From the NCBI GenBank assembly GCA_911387785.2, contig OU426980.1, forward strand, positions 6,307,390 to 6,371,389: 64,000 bases of DNA. Direction: 5' to 3'. This document shows, piece after piece, positions 1-11,149 of this stretch. The position numbers and the translations under genes were made by a program. A model generated the notes under the pieces. It was not told where the DNA came from, searched no databases, and was given only the letters and a program-made list of their open reading frames with translations. Source of the stretch: Aelia acuminata. Lineage: Eukaryota; Arthropoda; Insecta; Hemiptera; Pentatomidae. Every line of letters begins with the position of its first letter. Position 1 is the stretch's first letter.

Positions 1-340
1 AGAGTAAGGAAGACAGAGGTTGGGGAAGAGGACAACAACAGCGAGATTGTTTCCAATGACTAGCAAATACAACTCCAGCCAAGGAGGATAAAATAGCCAC
101 CAGGCTAAAATAGAAATGCTACAACTGTGGAGAACGTGGTCACTTCAAGAGACAGTGCCCGATACTATACGAGCAGGGTGTGCCAAAGAAGGGGAACCAG
201 GAAAACTCAGCTTAGACAGTTTTGGGGTCGGAAACTGACTAATTTTTACCACGTCCCTAATATCCAACTGAAAGTATCTCAATTGCAATGTGGAGAGAAC
301 AGCTTGGCGTTGAAGGAAGGGTTTCTGGCCAGGACTGTCA
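1..340 (+). pseudogene. gag nucleocapsid relic with CCHC zinc knuckle
   Basis: At 117-158 one frame reads CYNCGERGHFKRQC, a textbook CX2CX4HX4C zinc knuckle of retrotransposon Gag, which binds element RNA inside the particle. Upstream codons are rich in Arg, Gly and Gln, as usual for the tail of Gag. The frame is not continuous with the protease. The N-terminal matrix and capsid parts are off the left edge. Confidence 0.75.
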
Positions 341-341
341 A

Positions 342-869
342 ATGGTAGTGGATACTGGTGCTAGTAATACCATTGTGAGAACTGATCTCATACGAAAATG
401 GAGATCAAACCCCTTTTCAAGGAAATATATAATTATTACAGCAAACTGCGAGGTTATAGATGTACTCGGAGAAGTTATGATACAGATAGAGATAGGTAGT
501 GTGAGTATACTTCACTAAGTATTCGTAGCATAGATTACGGACCCAGTCATTCTAGGAATGAATTTTATGGAGGCGCACAAGGTACTAATAGACATCAACC
601 AGAGGTTTGATGCAGCTCTAGCAGAGGATGTTATCATTCCCTCACAAAGTGAAGTAATTGCTGAAATCCAGTTAGAAAAAGGCAGCAGAGGAATGGTTGA
701 GGTAATGGAGCCAGTTTCTACGAGTGACAATGGCATTCTTCTTGGAAGAACACTCATCACGGCTACAACATATAAAGTTCAAGCCAGACTAATTAACAAA
801 AAGGACTATGAGCAACGATTAAGCAAGGGAACGGTCTTATTTCTGTGTGAATTAGTCTTACAGTCTTAG
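342..869 (+). pseudogene. retrotransposon aspartic protease relic
   Basis: The frame opening near 342 reads MVVDTGASNTIV, with the DTGA active-site motif of retropepsins at about 351-362. This enzyme would process the Gag-Pol polyprotein. The frame closes at a stop near 518. A second frame (558-869) starts with GMNFMEAHKVLIDI, matching the usual C-terminal half of gypsy proteases and the linker to reverse transcriptase. A frameshift therefore splits the domain, and a stop ends it at 869. Confidence 0.75.
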
Positions 870-954
870 TGAATGTGTGATTACAAACTTGGACGAGAAA
901 AGGCGAGATGAAGGGTTCAGTCAATTTCGGATACAATAAAAGGGTTAATTGAAG

Positions 955-1265
955 AAACCCACTACCTCTCACCTTATTTTACCCTCAGTCTTTGTATTAC
1001 TCTGGACTCAGAAGGTAAATACCAGATTTTATTTTATCTTGCTAAGCAGCTACTTATTTAACTATTCATGTATAATGAATACCATCTTTTATTATTATCA
1101 GTTTTGAAAAGTATTCATTTAATTGTCATCTTCTATCATAGATATGCATATATTTGTTTTCATTTAGCCCTGATGAAGTTGGATCGAAACTTTGGCTTTT
1201 CAAAATGATTATTTTTTTTTTAAACTGAAAATCCTGATTATGAATCAACTTATCATAAAGAAACA
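955..1265 (+). mobile_element. Penelope-like terminal fragment inserted in the gypsy element
   Basis: Foreign sequence lies between the protease and reverse transcriptase relics. It contains a hammerhead-type core (CTGATGA at 1170-1176, GAAAC at 1186-1190) followed by AAACTGAAAATCCTGA. The same blocks occur in reverse order and strand at 17560-17720, including the CTCTGGACTC block (about 1001), so the two are copies of one family. Known Penelope-like elements carry hammerhead ribozymes in their terminal repeats, which is the basis of the assignment. Exact borders are uncertain. Confidence 0.6.
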
Positions 1266-1440
1266 TTAAAAAGGTTTAGGGACTGACCATAAAAAATCAG
1301 CAGAGCAGCTACTAACAACGTATCACAGCATCTTTTCTTCCAGCGATAGGTACCACGGAATAACGAGCATAACACGTCACAGGATCAATACTGGCGTCCA
1401 CGGCACCCACAAGAATATATCAGCTAAGAGATAAGAGGTT

Positions 1441-2240
1441 GAGAACATGTTGGAAGACATGGAAGTTGAGGGCGTGATTCAACCTTCCAGTAGCTTGTTG
1501 TCTTCTCCGATAGTTTTGGTCAAGAAGAAGGATGGTTCGGCTAGATTCTGTGTATTACTGAAAGCTGAATAACATTGGGAAGGACAGCCATCCACTACCG
1601 CAAGAAATGATGACACACTTGATACGCTAGGGGGGGCAAGATGGTTTTCTATCTTAGATCTGAAGAGTGGGTATTAGCAAGTTGAGGTACACCCAGATGA
1701 TTGGGAAAAGGCAGCATTTTCTACTTGCATCGTCTTTTGGCAGTTTAATGTTATGCCATTTGATCTTTGTAATGCCCCAGCAACTTTCGAACGACTCATG
1801 GAAACTGTCTTACATGGTTTACATCCGATAAACTCAAGGTGGCTCTGTGTGAAACACCTATTTTGGTCTATCCTAATCCTGGACGTGAATCCATAGTGGA
1901 CACTGACGTAAGCAGCGTTGGAATTGGAGGGATATGCCCCAGATGGCAAAGAATGATTAATAGCATATTACTCTAAGCCAGAAAAGAATTATTGCATCAC
2001 CAGAAGGGAACTTCTAGCTATAGTGAGAACAAGAGAGCACTTTCATAAATATTTGTATTGGCAATCATTCGTGCTACAAACCCACCATGCTTCTCTGACT
2101 TAGCTTTTGAATTTCAAGAACCTTGATGGTCAAGTAGCTCGTTGGATTCAAAGGCTGCAAGAATATGAGTTCATAATAGTGTACTGCAAGGGTCAGTTAC
2201 ATGGTAATGCAGATGCACTGTCAAGAAGACTGTAAGTCGG
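1441..2240 (+). pseudogene. reverse transcriptase-RNase H relic, catalytic palm deleted
   Basis: Recognisable Ty3/gypsy blocks in order: EGVIQPSSS, SPIVLVKKKDGSARFCV, ARWFSILDLKSGY, AFSTCIVFWQFNVMPFDLCNAPATFERLM, then directly the RNase H region (KVALCETPILVYP, DTDVSSVGIGG). The YADD or YLDD block that should follow the ATFERLM block is absent. Sequence jumps near 1820 from the fingers/palm to the connection and RNase H region. Stops and frameshifts are frequent. This copy could not have made an active polymerase. Confidence 0.75.
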
Positions 2241-2639
2241 ATTGCAAGCACTGCAGTAGGATCGAGAAAGGAGCAGTGGTACATTTCTAAAGGACTGTCA
2301 GTCAACCAGCGGATGACTGGAATGTGAATGAAATAAGGAAAGAACAACTAAAGGATCCTGACATCAGACCCATATTGACAGCGAAAGGAACTGGACAGCG
2401 ACCAACATGGAAGTATATATCGACAGAGAGCCTTACTGTGAAGTGCTACTGGTCACTAATTGTAAAAAATGGCAATCTGGAGGATGGGGGGTCCATGGGA
2501 GAGTCCAAATGGGAAGGAGTGATGACCGCAAACTATCGTACCCTTAGGAAGTGAGAACGAGGTGCTAAAGGAGTTTTAGGGAGGTGTTTTTGGCTGTCAC
2601 TTCGTACACCCGTGGAGCCATAATGGAATACAATGTTGG

Positions 2640-3474
2640 AGTACCGTTTGAGGGAATTGCCAACGGGGTACGGACCTTACCCTCGTACTAAGAAAGGAAA
2701 CCGATACATACTAGTCGCTGATGATTACTTCTGTAAGTGGACCAAAGCTTTTGCAAGAACCAAGAAGTATCAACTGTAGCCGAGGTCTCAATGGATAACA
2801 TGTTCACACGTTTTGGTACCCTGGTGGAATTACGCACTGATCAAGGCAGGAACTTTGAATCTCAAGTATTCAAGGAAGCTTGTGATATTGGATATCAGGA
2901 AAACGAGGACCACACCGTTGCACCCTCGATCTGGTGGCATTGTGGAAGGTTTTAATTGAACATTGCTAAGCCACCTCAAGATTTTTGTTGACAAACAGCA
3001 AGACGAGTGGGACACGTACATACCTCTTGCAATGATGGCGTATCGGTCAGCAATACTCGAGACAACTGGATTACCACCCTCCAGTGTTATATTCAGCAGA
3101 GAACTCCATCTACCCAGCAATCTCCTGTTCGGTACCCCAAAGATGAGGATGCGGGATTACTGTGTCGACGATAAAGGGAAATTTATGCCATAGTTAGAGA
3201 CAGGATCCAGATTCAAAGTGACCGAATGAAGGCCAGATATGGTATCAAGATTATCGGAAGAACTTTTCAAGAAAACCAAAATGTTTGGTCATACAACCAG
3301 ACCAGAAGAAGGGGAAAATCACCCAAGTTGCAAAACAATTTCGAAGGGCTATATACAATCGTCAAAAGAATTAACGACCTGATATACAGGATACAACGGA
3401 CCTCAACAGCCAAGATAAAAGTTGTCCATTTTGATCGCCTGCTACCCTTTGATGCAGAAGAGGAAACTAATTGA
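2640..3474 (+). pseudogene. integrase relic with C-terminal GPY/F-like module
   Basis: Fragments read GYGPYPRTKKGNRYILVADD and, after frameshifts, LVELRTDQGRNFES (the second acidic catalytic block) and IFVDKQQDEWDTYIPLAMMA with YRSAILETTG (end of the catalytic core). The final frame, 3226-3474, reads NFEGLYTIVKRINDLIYRI and KVVHFDRLLPF, the C-terminal module of Ty3/gypsy integrases. In life the enzyme would insert element cDNA into chromosomes. The reading frame breaks at least three times. Confidence 0.75.
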
Positions 3475-3485
3475 GGAGGGGGCAG

Positions 3486-3741
3486 TGTAGTGAATTTGTG
3501 AATTGAATTTTAAAAATGTGTTTTGAATTAGTGTAGCAAATCAAAAGATTTTTGAAAAATTAACCTTGAGACCGTTAAAAACCAGTGATAAGACAACTAA
3601 ATAAGCAAAGAAATCTGTTGTTATTGAATACTATTATCTGTGTTGTACAGTGAGTACTTCTGTTATATCTGGTTTAATAAATCATTTATTCGTTGCCTAA
3701 ATAACTTATCTATTGTGTAATATATTTGTCAAACTACTATC
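3486..3741 (+). repeat. probable 3' LTR of the gypsy element
   Basis: A purine-rich tract (GAGGAGGGGGCAG, about 3473-3485) follows the integrase stop and is followed by TGTAGTG, a typical LTR start. The segment includes AATAAA near 3677 and ends with CA about 256 bp later. The partner LTR is off the window, so the right border is an estimate. Confidence 0.55.
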
Positions 3742-4257
3742 AGTTTAAGGTAAAGATATAGCAGTGAAGGGAGGGTAGATCTCTTCTCACGTCATACTAT
3801 TATTAGCAAATATAAGTAACATAATATAATTTGTAATATTTTGAAAATCTATACTTTTTGTTATAAAAAAACGTTCATTTATTAATGAAACCATTAAATA
3901 AAAATATGCAAATAGAATTTTAAAAGTTTAAGGAACATTATTATATAACTTTATCATTAGGAATAAAAGCATAAAATGAGATTTCAAAATCAGTATACAT
4001 TTTCATATTTTTTATTTACTTCTACAAAAAAGAAATCAACTTTTGGTTTTCAATATTTTACTAATTTTTCAAACATTACTTTATTGCGTTTTATTACAAC
4101 ACCTACTCTTGCATCTAAATGCAGATTGCATGTTTGTAGAAAAGGAAACAACTATCTTATCAAAATTTGCTTTACTTACTACTTAGTTTTTCAAAAACCT
4201 TATATCAAGTGCCTTATAATGAGTTATATATTTAAGTTAAGTTTTCTTGGAATATGT
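3742..4257. other. AT-rich spacer, nothing recognised
   Basis: The stretch is AT-rich with poly(A) and poly(T) runs. The open frame 3976-4266 has low-complexity Phe/Leu/Tyr content and no family resemblance, so I do not call it a gene. Confidence 0.5.
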
Positions 4258-4599
4258 CACGCATGATACTCTTAATGGATGACGCATATATGAAGGAAAC
4301 AAAAAAAAAGAAATTGTTGAGATTTTATTGTTGAGACTAATTTGGTCCCCTTCTGATAACCTGTTGAAAAATATAGTCTCAAGAACTTAATGTCTTATAA
4401 GTAAAAAAAAGAAAATTTAAAAAACAGCTTCTACCCAAACAGGTTGATATTACAAGTATGGTATGGGACAATTAATAAATATAACACTAACAGATGAGAA
4501 TAAATTAAAAAATAAAGTTCAGAATAGTGACACAGCCTATAAGAAAGACAGCTTTCCAGGATCAACAGATAACAGGGGGTTTATTTAGTTTATTATCCA

Positions 4600-5175
4600 T
4601 AAAACCTCCTCTCATACCACTTTAACACATTTTTTCAATTCAGAGACACCAAAAATTATAAAAGACAAAGAACCGGAAACCATAACAGAAAATGCTATAA
4701 ACCCCGGTACTAATAATCAATATCATAACACACACAAATACACATCCGTCACTTACATCGATAAATTAACATATAATATTTTAAATACTTTCAAAAAATT
4801 AGAAGTTGATGACTTCAAACTTGCTCTAAAGCCCTCTCATCCAATATGAAAATTGCTCACCAAAACAAAAGACCCAACACCTATAGAAAAACAAAGAAAC
4901 CTTGTGTATAATATCCCCTGTAAAAATTGTGATAAATCTTACATTGGCACAACCCCAACTGACCTCAAAACTAGAAATTACAACCATAGAGTCACCCTTA
5001 AACCAAATTCTAAAATAACCACATCATTGTCAAACCATGTAAAAGAAACATGAAATCGATTTTGAGAACCTCAAAATTCTACATGAATCCACCTCCCGGT
5101 CAAAACAAAAAATAATAAAATCCATTTACATCGCAATTAATCAAAACAGCTTATTAAATTAAAAAAAAAGGAGCA
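4600..5175 (+). pseudogene. Penelope-like element C-terminus with GIY-YIG endonuclease relic
   Basis: A frame opening at 4853 reads NLVYNIPCKNCDKSYIGTT followed by LKTRNYNHRV. This is the GIY-YIG nuclease fold as found in Penelope-like retroelements: VYxIPC, a CXXC pair, YIG(E/T)T, and the later Arg and His. In the live element this domain nicks target DNA for target-primed reverse transcription. The frame stops after 66 codons and the reverse transcriptase is missing, so this is a truncated 3' piece. Confidence 0.7.
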
Positions 5176-5214
5176 GCCCATATACCAAACACTACTACAA
5201 ATAAGAAATTATAT

Positions 5215-5460
5215 AAGGATGAGAACAGTCCGGGGAGGTGGTCAATAAACTACAAAATAGTATTAAACTATTTTATTGTAGCCAAGGCAACTATGTAGGT
5301 CTTCGTCAGGGCTAAATAAACACACAAAGACACAGAAAAAAAAAAAATTATGAACACATAGGACAAAGCATGAAAACTTATTAGATAAAATATAAATGTC
5401 TAAACTCATAATGTTAACCATATAATGTATATACACAAGATGTAGTATGACTATTGACAC
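5215..5460 (-). mobile_element. Penelope terminal repeat, degenerate hammerhead
   Basis: The stretch from AGTCCGGGGAGG (about 5227) to beyond the CTTCGTCAGGGCTAAATAAAC block is a copy of the arm found at 42599-42720. The CUGACGA half of the hammerhead core is kept on minus (TCGTCAG at 5303-5309). The GTTTCGACCC segment that supplies GAAAC on minus is deleted, so this ribozyme should not cleave. Confidence 0.65.
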
Positions 5461-5974
5461 TGGTAATATTGGTTGTGTGATGAGATGTATAATATTAGAA
5501 TAAATCTACTACTATTTTTTTAATAGAAAACACTGTATAGATAATTAAAAGGTTCCAATCAAAAATAGAACCAAGAGAGACCAAAATAGAACTAGCCAAT
5601 TTGTATCAACTGTAATGTAACTTTTTTAATGTTTTCGCATGATATATAATTATTTACATATATAGTCAGCTAGTTATCAGTTTGCTCATTCTTTTTATAC
5701 TGTTTTAAATGCCACTATTTATTCTTGAAACCAGTCTTATATACAAATCCTAACTCCTTCCTGCTGCATAAGCCCCTATCTTATCGGCTGTGTCACTATT
5801 CTGAACTTTATTTTTTAATTGATTCTCACCTGTTAGTGTAGAGAGATCTTATATTTATTAATTGTCCCATACCATAATTGTGATATCAAACTGTTTTGGT
5901 AGAAACTGTTTTTTAAATTTTCTTTTTTTGGTTTCCTTCATATATGCGTCATCCGTTAAGAGTATGGCTCACAA

Positions 5975-6370
5975 ATAATGAATTATAATAGATCGCGCTT
6001 GCAGTCGACCTTAAGCCAGTAGGCCTTCATTACGCTTCAGGGGCGATGGGCCAGGTGACAGCAGAGTTTTAAATTTAAATTTTACATTTACTAACGATCC
6101 TACTTAAATGAGAATAAACAGGTAAGCTTGAGATTGTCAATGTTATATAGAATGACAACTGTATTATATACCTATTAACTTTATAAATTTTCATGTTATC
6201 TCTATTTTTATCATTTTATTTTTAGATGAATATGGCACTTGACGCCAAAAGCTCCATGCTATATAAATTAGTGAGATCGCCCTGGTGTATATACTATTAT
6301 TATTATAAAATTGCTCCCTTTTTAATAGTTTTTTTTTTTAAATGTAATTTAATTACCATGGATCGTAGTA
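5975..6370. other. spacer, nothing recognised
   Basis: Mixed-composition sequence with a short GC-richer patch (6000-6060). I see no open frame, splice-bounded exon or repeat match. Confidence 0.4.
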
Positions 6371-6374
6371 GAAG

Positions 6375-6660
6375 ATAAATGCCTCTACGATATACAATTA
6401 GCTGATGACCAGGTCATTATAGTGGGTGACATAGAGGATTCATCCTTTATGATGAGGAAGCCGTTGGAAGCACATACGACAGGAGGCCTGGAAATCAGCA
6501 AAAAAACAAACTGAATATGTACTAAACAAACTGACATGTAATAAAAATTGATAATCTTCACTAAATGTTGGGGAATGGGAATTTACACCAACTGACAGCT
6601 TTGAATATTCAGGCAGGTGGGTTTCAAAAATAGCAGCACCAAAAAATTTTGAACTAGCCT
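6375..6660 (+). pseudogene. non-LTR retrotransposon reverse transcriptase fragment
   Basis: Around 6395 the frame reads QLADDQVIIVGDIEDSSFM and then GGLEISKKTN. This is the catalytic ADD block plus the following helix of an RTE-like or related non-LTR reverse transcriptase. The residue before ADD is Leu and stops follow, so it is dead. Only about 90 codons remain. Confidence 0.6.
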
Positions 6661-6689
6661 TCTGGAAGTTCAACAAGTAGACACAATTT

Positions 6690-6840
6690 TTTTTTTTTAT
6701 GGATAATAATAATAAAGGCTTAACGAACCCGAAGGTTCGATGCCGACACCACCACTCGCTCCCTGCACACCTCGATCCATCGACTGTCTTCCAGACCCAA
6801 CCTCGACAGATCCGCCCTAACACAATCCTCCCACCTCCGT
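6690..6840 (-). mobile_element. 3' end of a non-LTR retrotransposon (RTE-like tail)
   Basis: On minus, one frame reads RRWEDCVRADLSRLGLEDSR and then WIEVCRE, the usual last residues of RTE-like polyproteins. It is followed by a GGTTCGTTAAGCC block and a short ATT microsatellite. The same block occurs at about 44344-44370 at the end of another minus-strand element, so both belong to one family. Confidence 0.6.
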
Positions 6841-6844
6841 CTCA

Positions 6845-7547
6845 TTTTTTCATGGATTAAATTTTTATGGATTAATTTTTATTAATTATTTTTTAAGCAA
6901 GAATTAATGTTTACCATTTAGTCATTTTATTACGAATAACACCTTAAAAATTTCCATAAATTATCATTTCAAGGTTCTGAAGTTAACAATTAACTTAAAT
7001 GTTGTTGATTAGTAATAGGAATTAAACATAGTTAAATACTTTTTTTTAAATATCATTTAAAAAAATAAATAAAAACTGAGTTTTAATTATTATTAATTAT
7101 TTACTATTATTGATTTTAAACTATAAACTGAGATTATAGTTTACAATAAATAAAAGTAAAAAAAAGTTTAAGCATGGGGTATTTTCAAAATTCTAAGACC
7201 TTCCTGATATCTTCATTTGTTGTTCCATGAAACCTTAAAAAATTAGAAAAACTTAATCATTTTAAAGCATATTAATGCCTACAGTTTCATACTTAATAAT
7301 ACAATACTTATAAATACAATAAATATATATCTAAATCAATATGCAGTATTAAAAATTTCTTAAAAGCATGTCATTACTGCTTTATTTCACTGCTTAATAA
7401 AATAAAAGCAGTTTCAATAATTTATTACCATATGAACGTTTCGCACCTATATGTCCATATTCATCATATTATCAAATATACTTGTACATCATTAATATGA
7501 ATGATCAAAGTTTTAAAATAAGTACCAACATTTAACTAACAATTACT
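6845..7547. other. AT-rich spacer, nothing recognised
   Basis: The stretch consists almost entirely of A and T with short poly(A) and poly(T) runs. No exon-like frame or repeat structure could be supported. Confidence 0.45.
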
Positions 7548-7740
7548 TTAACCCTTTAACCGGGCGGGACGTATATAGGCGTCCAACCTAAACTATAGCG
7601 CCAACGGGCAGGACGTATAAATACGTCCTTGAAATATATGTTGTGCCCTGGAACTTGTGGGATTTATATTTTCGTACAACATTAGTCATAGATACATGTT
7701 TCGACGTATCTTTATATGTATATATAAATATATCTATATA

Positions 7741-7803
<63 letters not shown>

Positions 7804-8183
7804 AATTTATAATAATAATGTATATATTTTATAATAATAATATATATAATTTATATGAATATACTTGTATGTATATTTTTTGTACCCTTTATACTTGTTT
7901 AAGACTGTAAAATTAATAATTTCTTAATTCGATACTTCCTTATTTTTGTAGTTATTCTTTTCTAATTGTTTGTTATTTTGTGTTTTCCTGTGTGGGGTAG
8001 ATAGAAATAAACGAAAAAGTATATATACCATAGTCTTTTAATTTATTTTAAGCAAAAATAAAAAAAATAATTATATGAAGTTACATTGCACCGGGCGTGA
8101 CGTATATACACGTCCTGGTGAAAGAGCTTGCGCCCGTTGTAGGATGCGTTATTCAAAAGGGAACTCCCCGGTTAAAGGGTTAA
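7548..8183. mobile_element. piggyBac-type MITE flanked by TTAA
   Basis: The left end reads TTAACCCTTTAACCGGG and the right end is its inverse, CCCGGTTAAAGGGTTAA. Both outer four bases are TTAA, the target site duplicated by piggyBac transposases. Inside each end are GGGCGGGACGTATATAGGCG-type palindromic blocks. There is no transposase frame, so movement would have depended on an enzyme from elsewhere. A TA microsatellite fills the middle. Confidence 0.75.
7736..7800. repeat. (TA)n microsatellite
   Basis: An essentially uninterrupted TA dinucleotide run of about 60 bp lies inside the MITE. Confidence 0.9.
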
Positions 8184-9480
8184 CTAATTGGTACTACAGT
8201 ACCTAGTGGAACCTGGGCCTCTTCAATAACTCTACTCCACATTTCTCAATCCATCACCACTCTTGTCCATCTCCTTTTCAATTATTTTACATTGATTAAA
8301 AACAATCTGAAATAAATAACATATATCCTATACTAATAGCATTCCACAGCAGTCAGTAAATCATAATTAACAATTTTGAAGTCAAAATTGTATAGATTCT
8401 CAATCAAACATTTTCCTAATTGTTAAATTCTTTTCTATCTGGAAAGACATCTAAGTATTAAAAAATGTATCTAAATGTTTACCCCATTAATCTTGTTCTA
8501 TACTATTTTTTTTTCTTATTCTGGCTAAAAACAAAACATATCTATCAATCACTTCCAATAATCTTCAATCCTCGAAAACTATTATTTAAATTTATAATTT
8601 ACCAGCTTTTTTTATTACACTTATTTAGCTAGGTCCCTACACTGCTATACATAAGAAGGTACTGACTGCATTTACTAAGGTCAAATTCCAATATATTTTA
8701 ATCCTACATCAAAACATTTTATATAAAAAAATCTTATAGGTTCTTTAGAATTTGTTTATAAGTAAATTACTGAAAATTTAATTGAAGTCAGACTTACTAA
8801 TAACTTCAATCTGGCAATTTTGACTTTACATTCTCATAGTTTTGCTGGTATTTTTACCCACGTTTCACTAATTGATGGATAAGCTAATGTATCATAATCA
8901 CTCACTAAATGGAAATCCAAGAATGGCTGAGTATTGATAAAAGTTTAACCTCCCTTTATTTAAATCTATATTTAATGCTCTTACATACCACCAAGGGATC
9001 CTTTTCAGGTAAAGTGAGGGTTACACCATACATTTGAATCACCTTTCGACAGTCGACTGTTTTCGGCAAATCTGTTTAGGTTGAGATTATGGATGGATAT
9101 ACTGGATAGTGTAGATGGAATTTACTGTGTTTAAAGCTTTGCGGAATGATAATATTATATAAATGGAATGACCTGTTGCCAAAATTGTTGAGTCTAAGGT
9201 CTTAATAAGTGGGGATTCTCGTCAATAGAGATGGATCTTTATCCATTCATCATAAAATGCCTTTCTATTCTAACATAAAATATGCCTATTCTCTATTTTA
9301 TTAATAAGTTAGGTTTTGAGATTTGTCACCTCTGCTCAACTTCAAACCAAAGAGGCGATTATCATTTTTATGTGGTATTGACCCATGTATCAACCATATT
9401 TGACAATTGTGAAGCAGTATATAATTTTATTTTATCTTTATAATGATAATAATAAATTAATATTTAATCTTTTTCTACAG
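8184..9480. other. spacer or intron, nothing recognised
   Basis: AT-rich sequence without repeat structure. It should contain an upstream intron of the gene ending at 9890, since that gene's first visible exon begins at a splice acceptor. I found no convincing earlier exon here. Confidence 0.4.
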
Positions 9481-9890
9481 CTGTTAATAAGCCATAGTGA
9501 AGATACAGTCAACGTGAGAAACCGCAAGGTTGAAGAACTTTATGAATTCTTAATGAGCAGTGTACGCGACATAGTTTGTAATGAAAAATATATATTTTAT
9601 TTATATGTATTATTTAACCTTTTTTGTTTATTGATATATGTTTTTGGTTGTTAGATTCCAATCGCGAATTGATCACAAGTGTTGAAAATTTAGAGGATTT
9701 AATCGACGTTAAGTTCAGCACCTTGATAGAAGATAATTCGTGTGAGGAAATTTTAGTAGAACTACTAAAATATTATAATTTGTTACTATATAACGATAGA
9801 GAAGAGCTATCCAACGCCGTTCAACATCTGAAAGAAAAGAAGAGTATATTCACAAATGAATATTATAATCCTGAGTTGGTAATAACATAA
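9481..9890 (+). CDS. 3' end of an unidentified host gene, two exons
   Basis: Two exons join in phase. Exon A, 9481-9577, follows a strong acceptor (TTTTTCTACAG) and ends before GTAATG. Exon B, 9655-9890, follows TTGGTTGTTAG and ends in TAA. The intron is 77 bp. The joined C-terminal part is about 110 residues, mostly charged and predicted helical (NRKVEELYEFLMSSVRDIV in exon A; EEILVELLKYYNLLLYNDRE in exon B), with no transmembrane or zinc motif. I do not recognise the family and give no function. Upstream exons were not found. AATAAA at 10044 fits as the poly(A) signal. Composition and intact frame argue for a functional gene rather than a relic. Confidence 0.6.
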
Positions 9891-10043
9891 TGTCATTTTA
9901 CCTTTGAAACTTCTAAAAAGAAACTGTGAAAATTAGTTTACTTTAATTAGTAATGTAGTGGAAATGTTTGGGATTGCAGCCATAAAGAATAGTACTTATA
10001 AGTGAAATTAAATTTGTAAATGGTTTGAAAATTTAGCTCTCAA

Positions 10044-10049
10044 AATAAA
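10044..10049 (+). terminator. poly(A) signal AATAAA
   Basis: AATAAA lies about 155 bp after the stop codon at 9890, followed by a T-rich stretch. Confidence 0.5.
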
Positions 10050-10180
10050 CTCTTCATTTCCTTTTTTTTTTTTTTTTTTTTAAGAATGTGGTTGTGATTA
10101 CAATAAAATCAAATTATAGAGCAGAAATGGGAGCAAATTTCTTTACAAACTAAAATAAAAAATAACAAAATATTTACATC

Positions 10181-10990
10181 AATAAGAGGTAGGGACTAAG
10201 AATTAGCTTGAATATGGCATAAATTCGAAACCTCTACAATATCTTGCCAGCTTAATTCCGATAGCAAGGAATGCAACACTTTGGATAAGATTCCACTTAA
10301 AGGGATCATAGTAAAGCGACTGGGCAAAGTTAGATAGCTTTATGTTACTTTTCGTCTCTTCTATCCTCATAGAGATAGAAGAGACGAGAACTATCTCCAT
10401 GGCTTTGTATTAAAAGCCATGGAGATAGAAGAGACGAGAACTATCTCCATTGCTTTGTATTAAAAGCCATGGAGATAGAACAGACAAGAACTATCTCCAT
10501 TGCTTCGTGTTAAAAGCCATGGAGATAGAACAGACAAGAACTATCTCCATTGCTTCGTGTTAAAGCCATGGAGATAGAACAGACAAGAACTATCTCCATT
10601 GCTTTGTATTAAAAGCCATGGAGATAGAACAGACAAGAACTATCTCCATTGCTTCGTGTTAAAAGCCATGGAGATAGAACAGACAAGAACTATCTCCATT
10701 GCTTCGTGTTAAAAGCCATGGAGATAGAACAGACAAGAACTATCTCCATTGCTTTGTATTAAAAGCCATGGAGATAGAAGAGATGAGAAGTAACGTAAAG
10801 CCATCTAACTTTGCCCAGTCGCTTTACTATGATCCCTTTAAGTGGAATCTTATCAAAAGTGTTGCATTCCTCGCTATTGGAATTAAGCTGGCAATTTTAT
10901 AGATATTGCAATTGTATAGATATTGTAGAGGTTTCGAATTTATGCCATCTTCAAGCTAGTTCTTAGTCCCTACCATCCAACCTCTCTTAT
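10181..10990. mobile_element. foldback element with long inverted arms
   Basis: The arms run from GTAGGGACTAAG (10189) inward to about 10360 and from about 10780 outward to CTTAGTCCCTAC (ending 10973). They share blocks such as GGCATAAATTCGAAACCTCT. The right arm has a small duplication around TATTGTAGAG and an 8-base difference near the tip. No coding sequence is apparent; the two frames seen in the arms mirror each other because the arms are complementary. The centre is a tandem repeat. Confidence 0.8.
10365..10790. repeat. tandem array of 50-bp hairpin units
   Basis: The block AGCCATGG recurs at 10415, 10465, 10515, 10564, 10614, 10664, 10714 and 10764, a period of 50 bp (once 49). Each unit has complementary 15-base arms, AAGCCATGGAGATAG and CTATCTCCATTGCTT (one mismatch), around a short loop. 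Every repeat is therefore its own hairpin. Confidence 0.9.
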
Positions 10991-11149
10991 TTATAAAATT
11001 GTATCTTGTATTATGGATTCAGTACTTTAGAATACTTAGTGATACTGTAATTTCTATACATCCTCATGTATTAATATGTTTGGTCAATGAATCTAAAAAA
11101 AATTCTTGTTGTTCAAAAAAAAGTAAAAAAAATAAATAAATAAAAAAAT

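Larger units (their letters stand above)
1..3741 (+). mobile_element. Ty3/gypsy-like LTR retrotransposon, 5' part outside window, decayed
   Basis: Domains appear in the order expected of Ty3/gypsy: nucleocapsid zinc knuckle (about 117), aspartic protease with DTGA (about 351), reverse transcriptase and RNase H relics (1441-2240), integrase relic (2640-3474), a purine-rich tract, then a probable 3' LTR beginning TGTAGTG at 3486. Frames are broken many times, the catalytic part of the reverse transcriptase is missing, and a Penelope-type fragment sits between protease and reverse transcriptase. The element cannot move by itself. The 5' LTR lies outside the window, so target duplications and LTR divergence (age) cannot be judged. 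The right border is estimated from a terminal CA. Confidence 0.85.
4258..5970. repeat. inverted-repeat pair enclosing Penelope pieces
   Basis: Blocks at 4258-4310 and 4425-4550 are matched in reverse complement at about 5765-5968, for example GATGACGCATATATGAAGGA on the left against its complement on the right. The left arm is itself interrupted (about 4315-4410) by a segment resembling the tail after the hammerhead at 21490 (shared GTTGAGACT and TAGTCTCAAGAA blocks). The outline suggests an older inverted-repeat element hit by Penelope insertions, or two Penelope ends facing each other. The exact structure is unresolved. Confidence 0.5.

Noticed and set aside
3976..4266. 96-codon plus frame
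   Set aside because: Composition follows AT-rich spacer sequence and there is no family wording or splice context.
10365..10790. Regular 50-bp repeats that could suggest a CRISPR array
   Set aside because: The units abut without unique spacers, the period includes the whole unit, and the setting is a eukaryotic foldback element.
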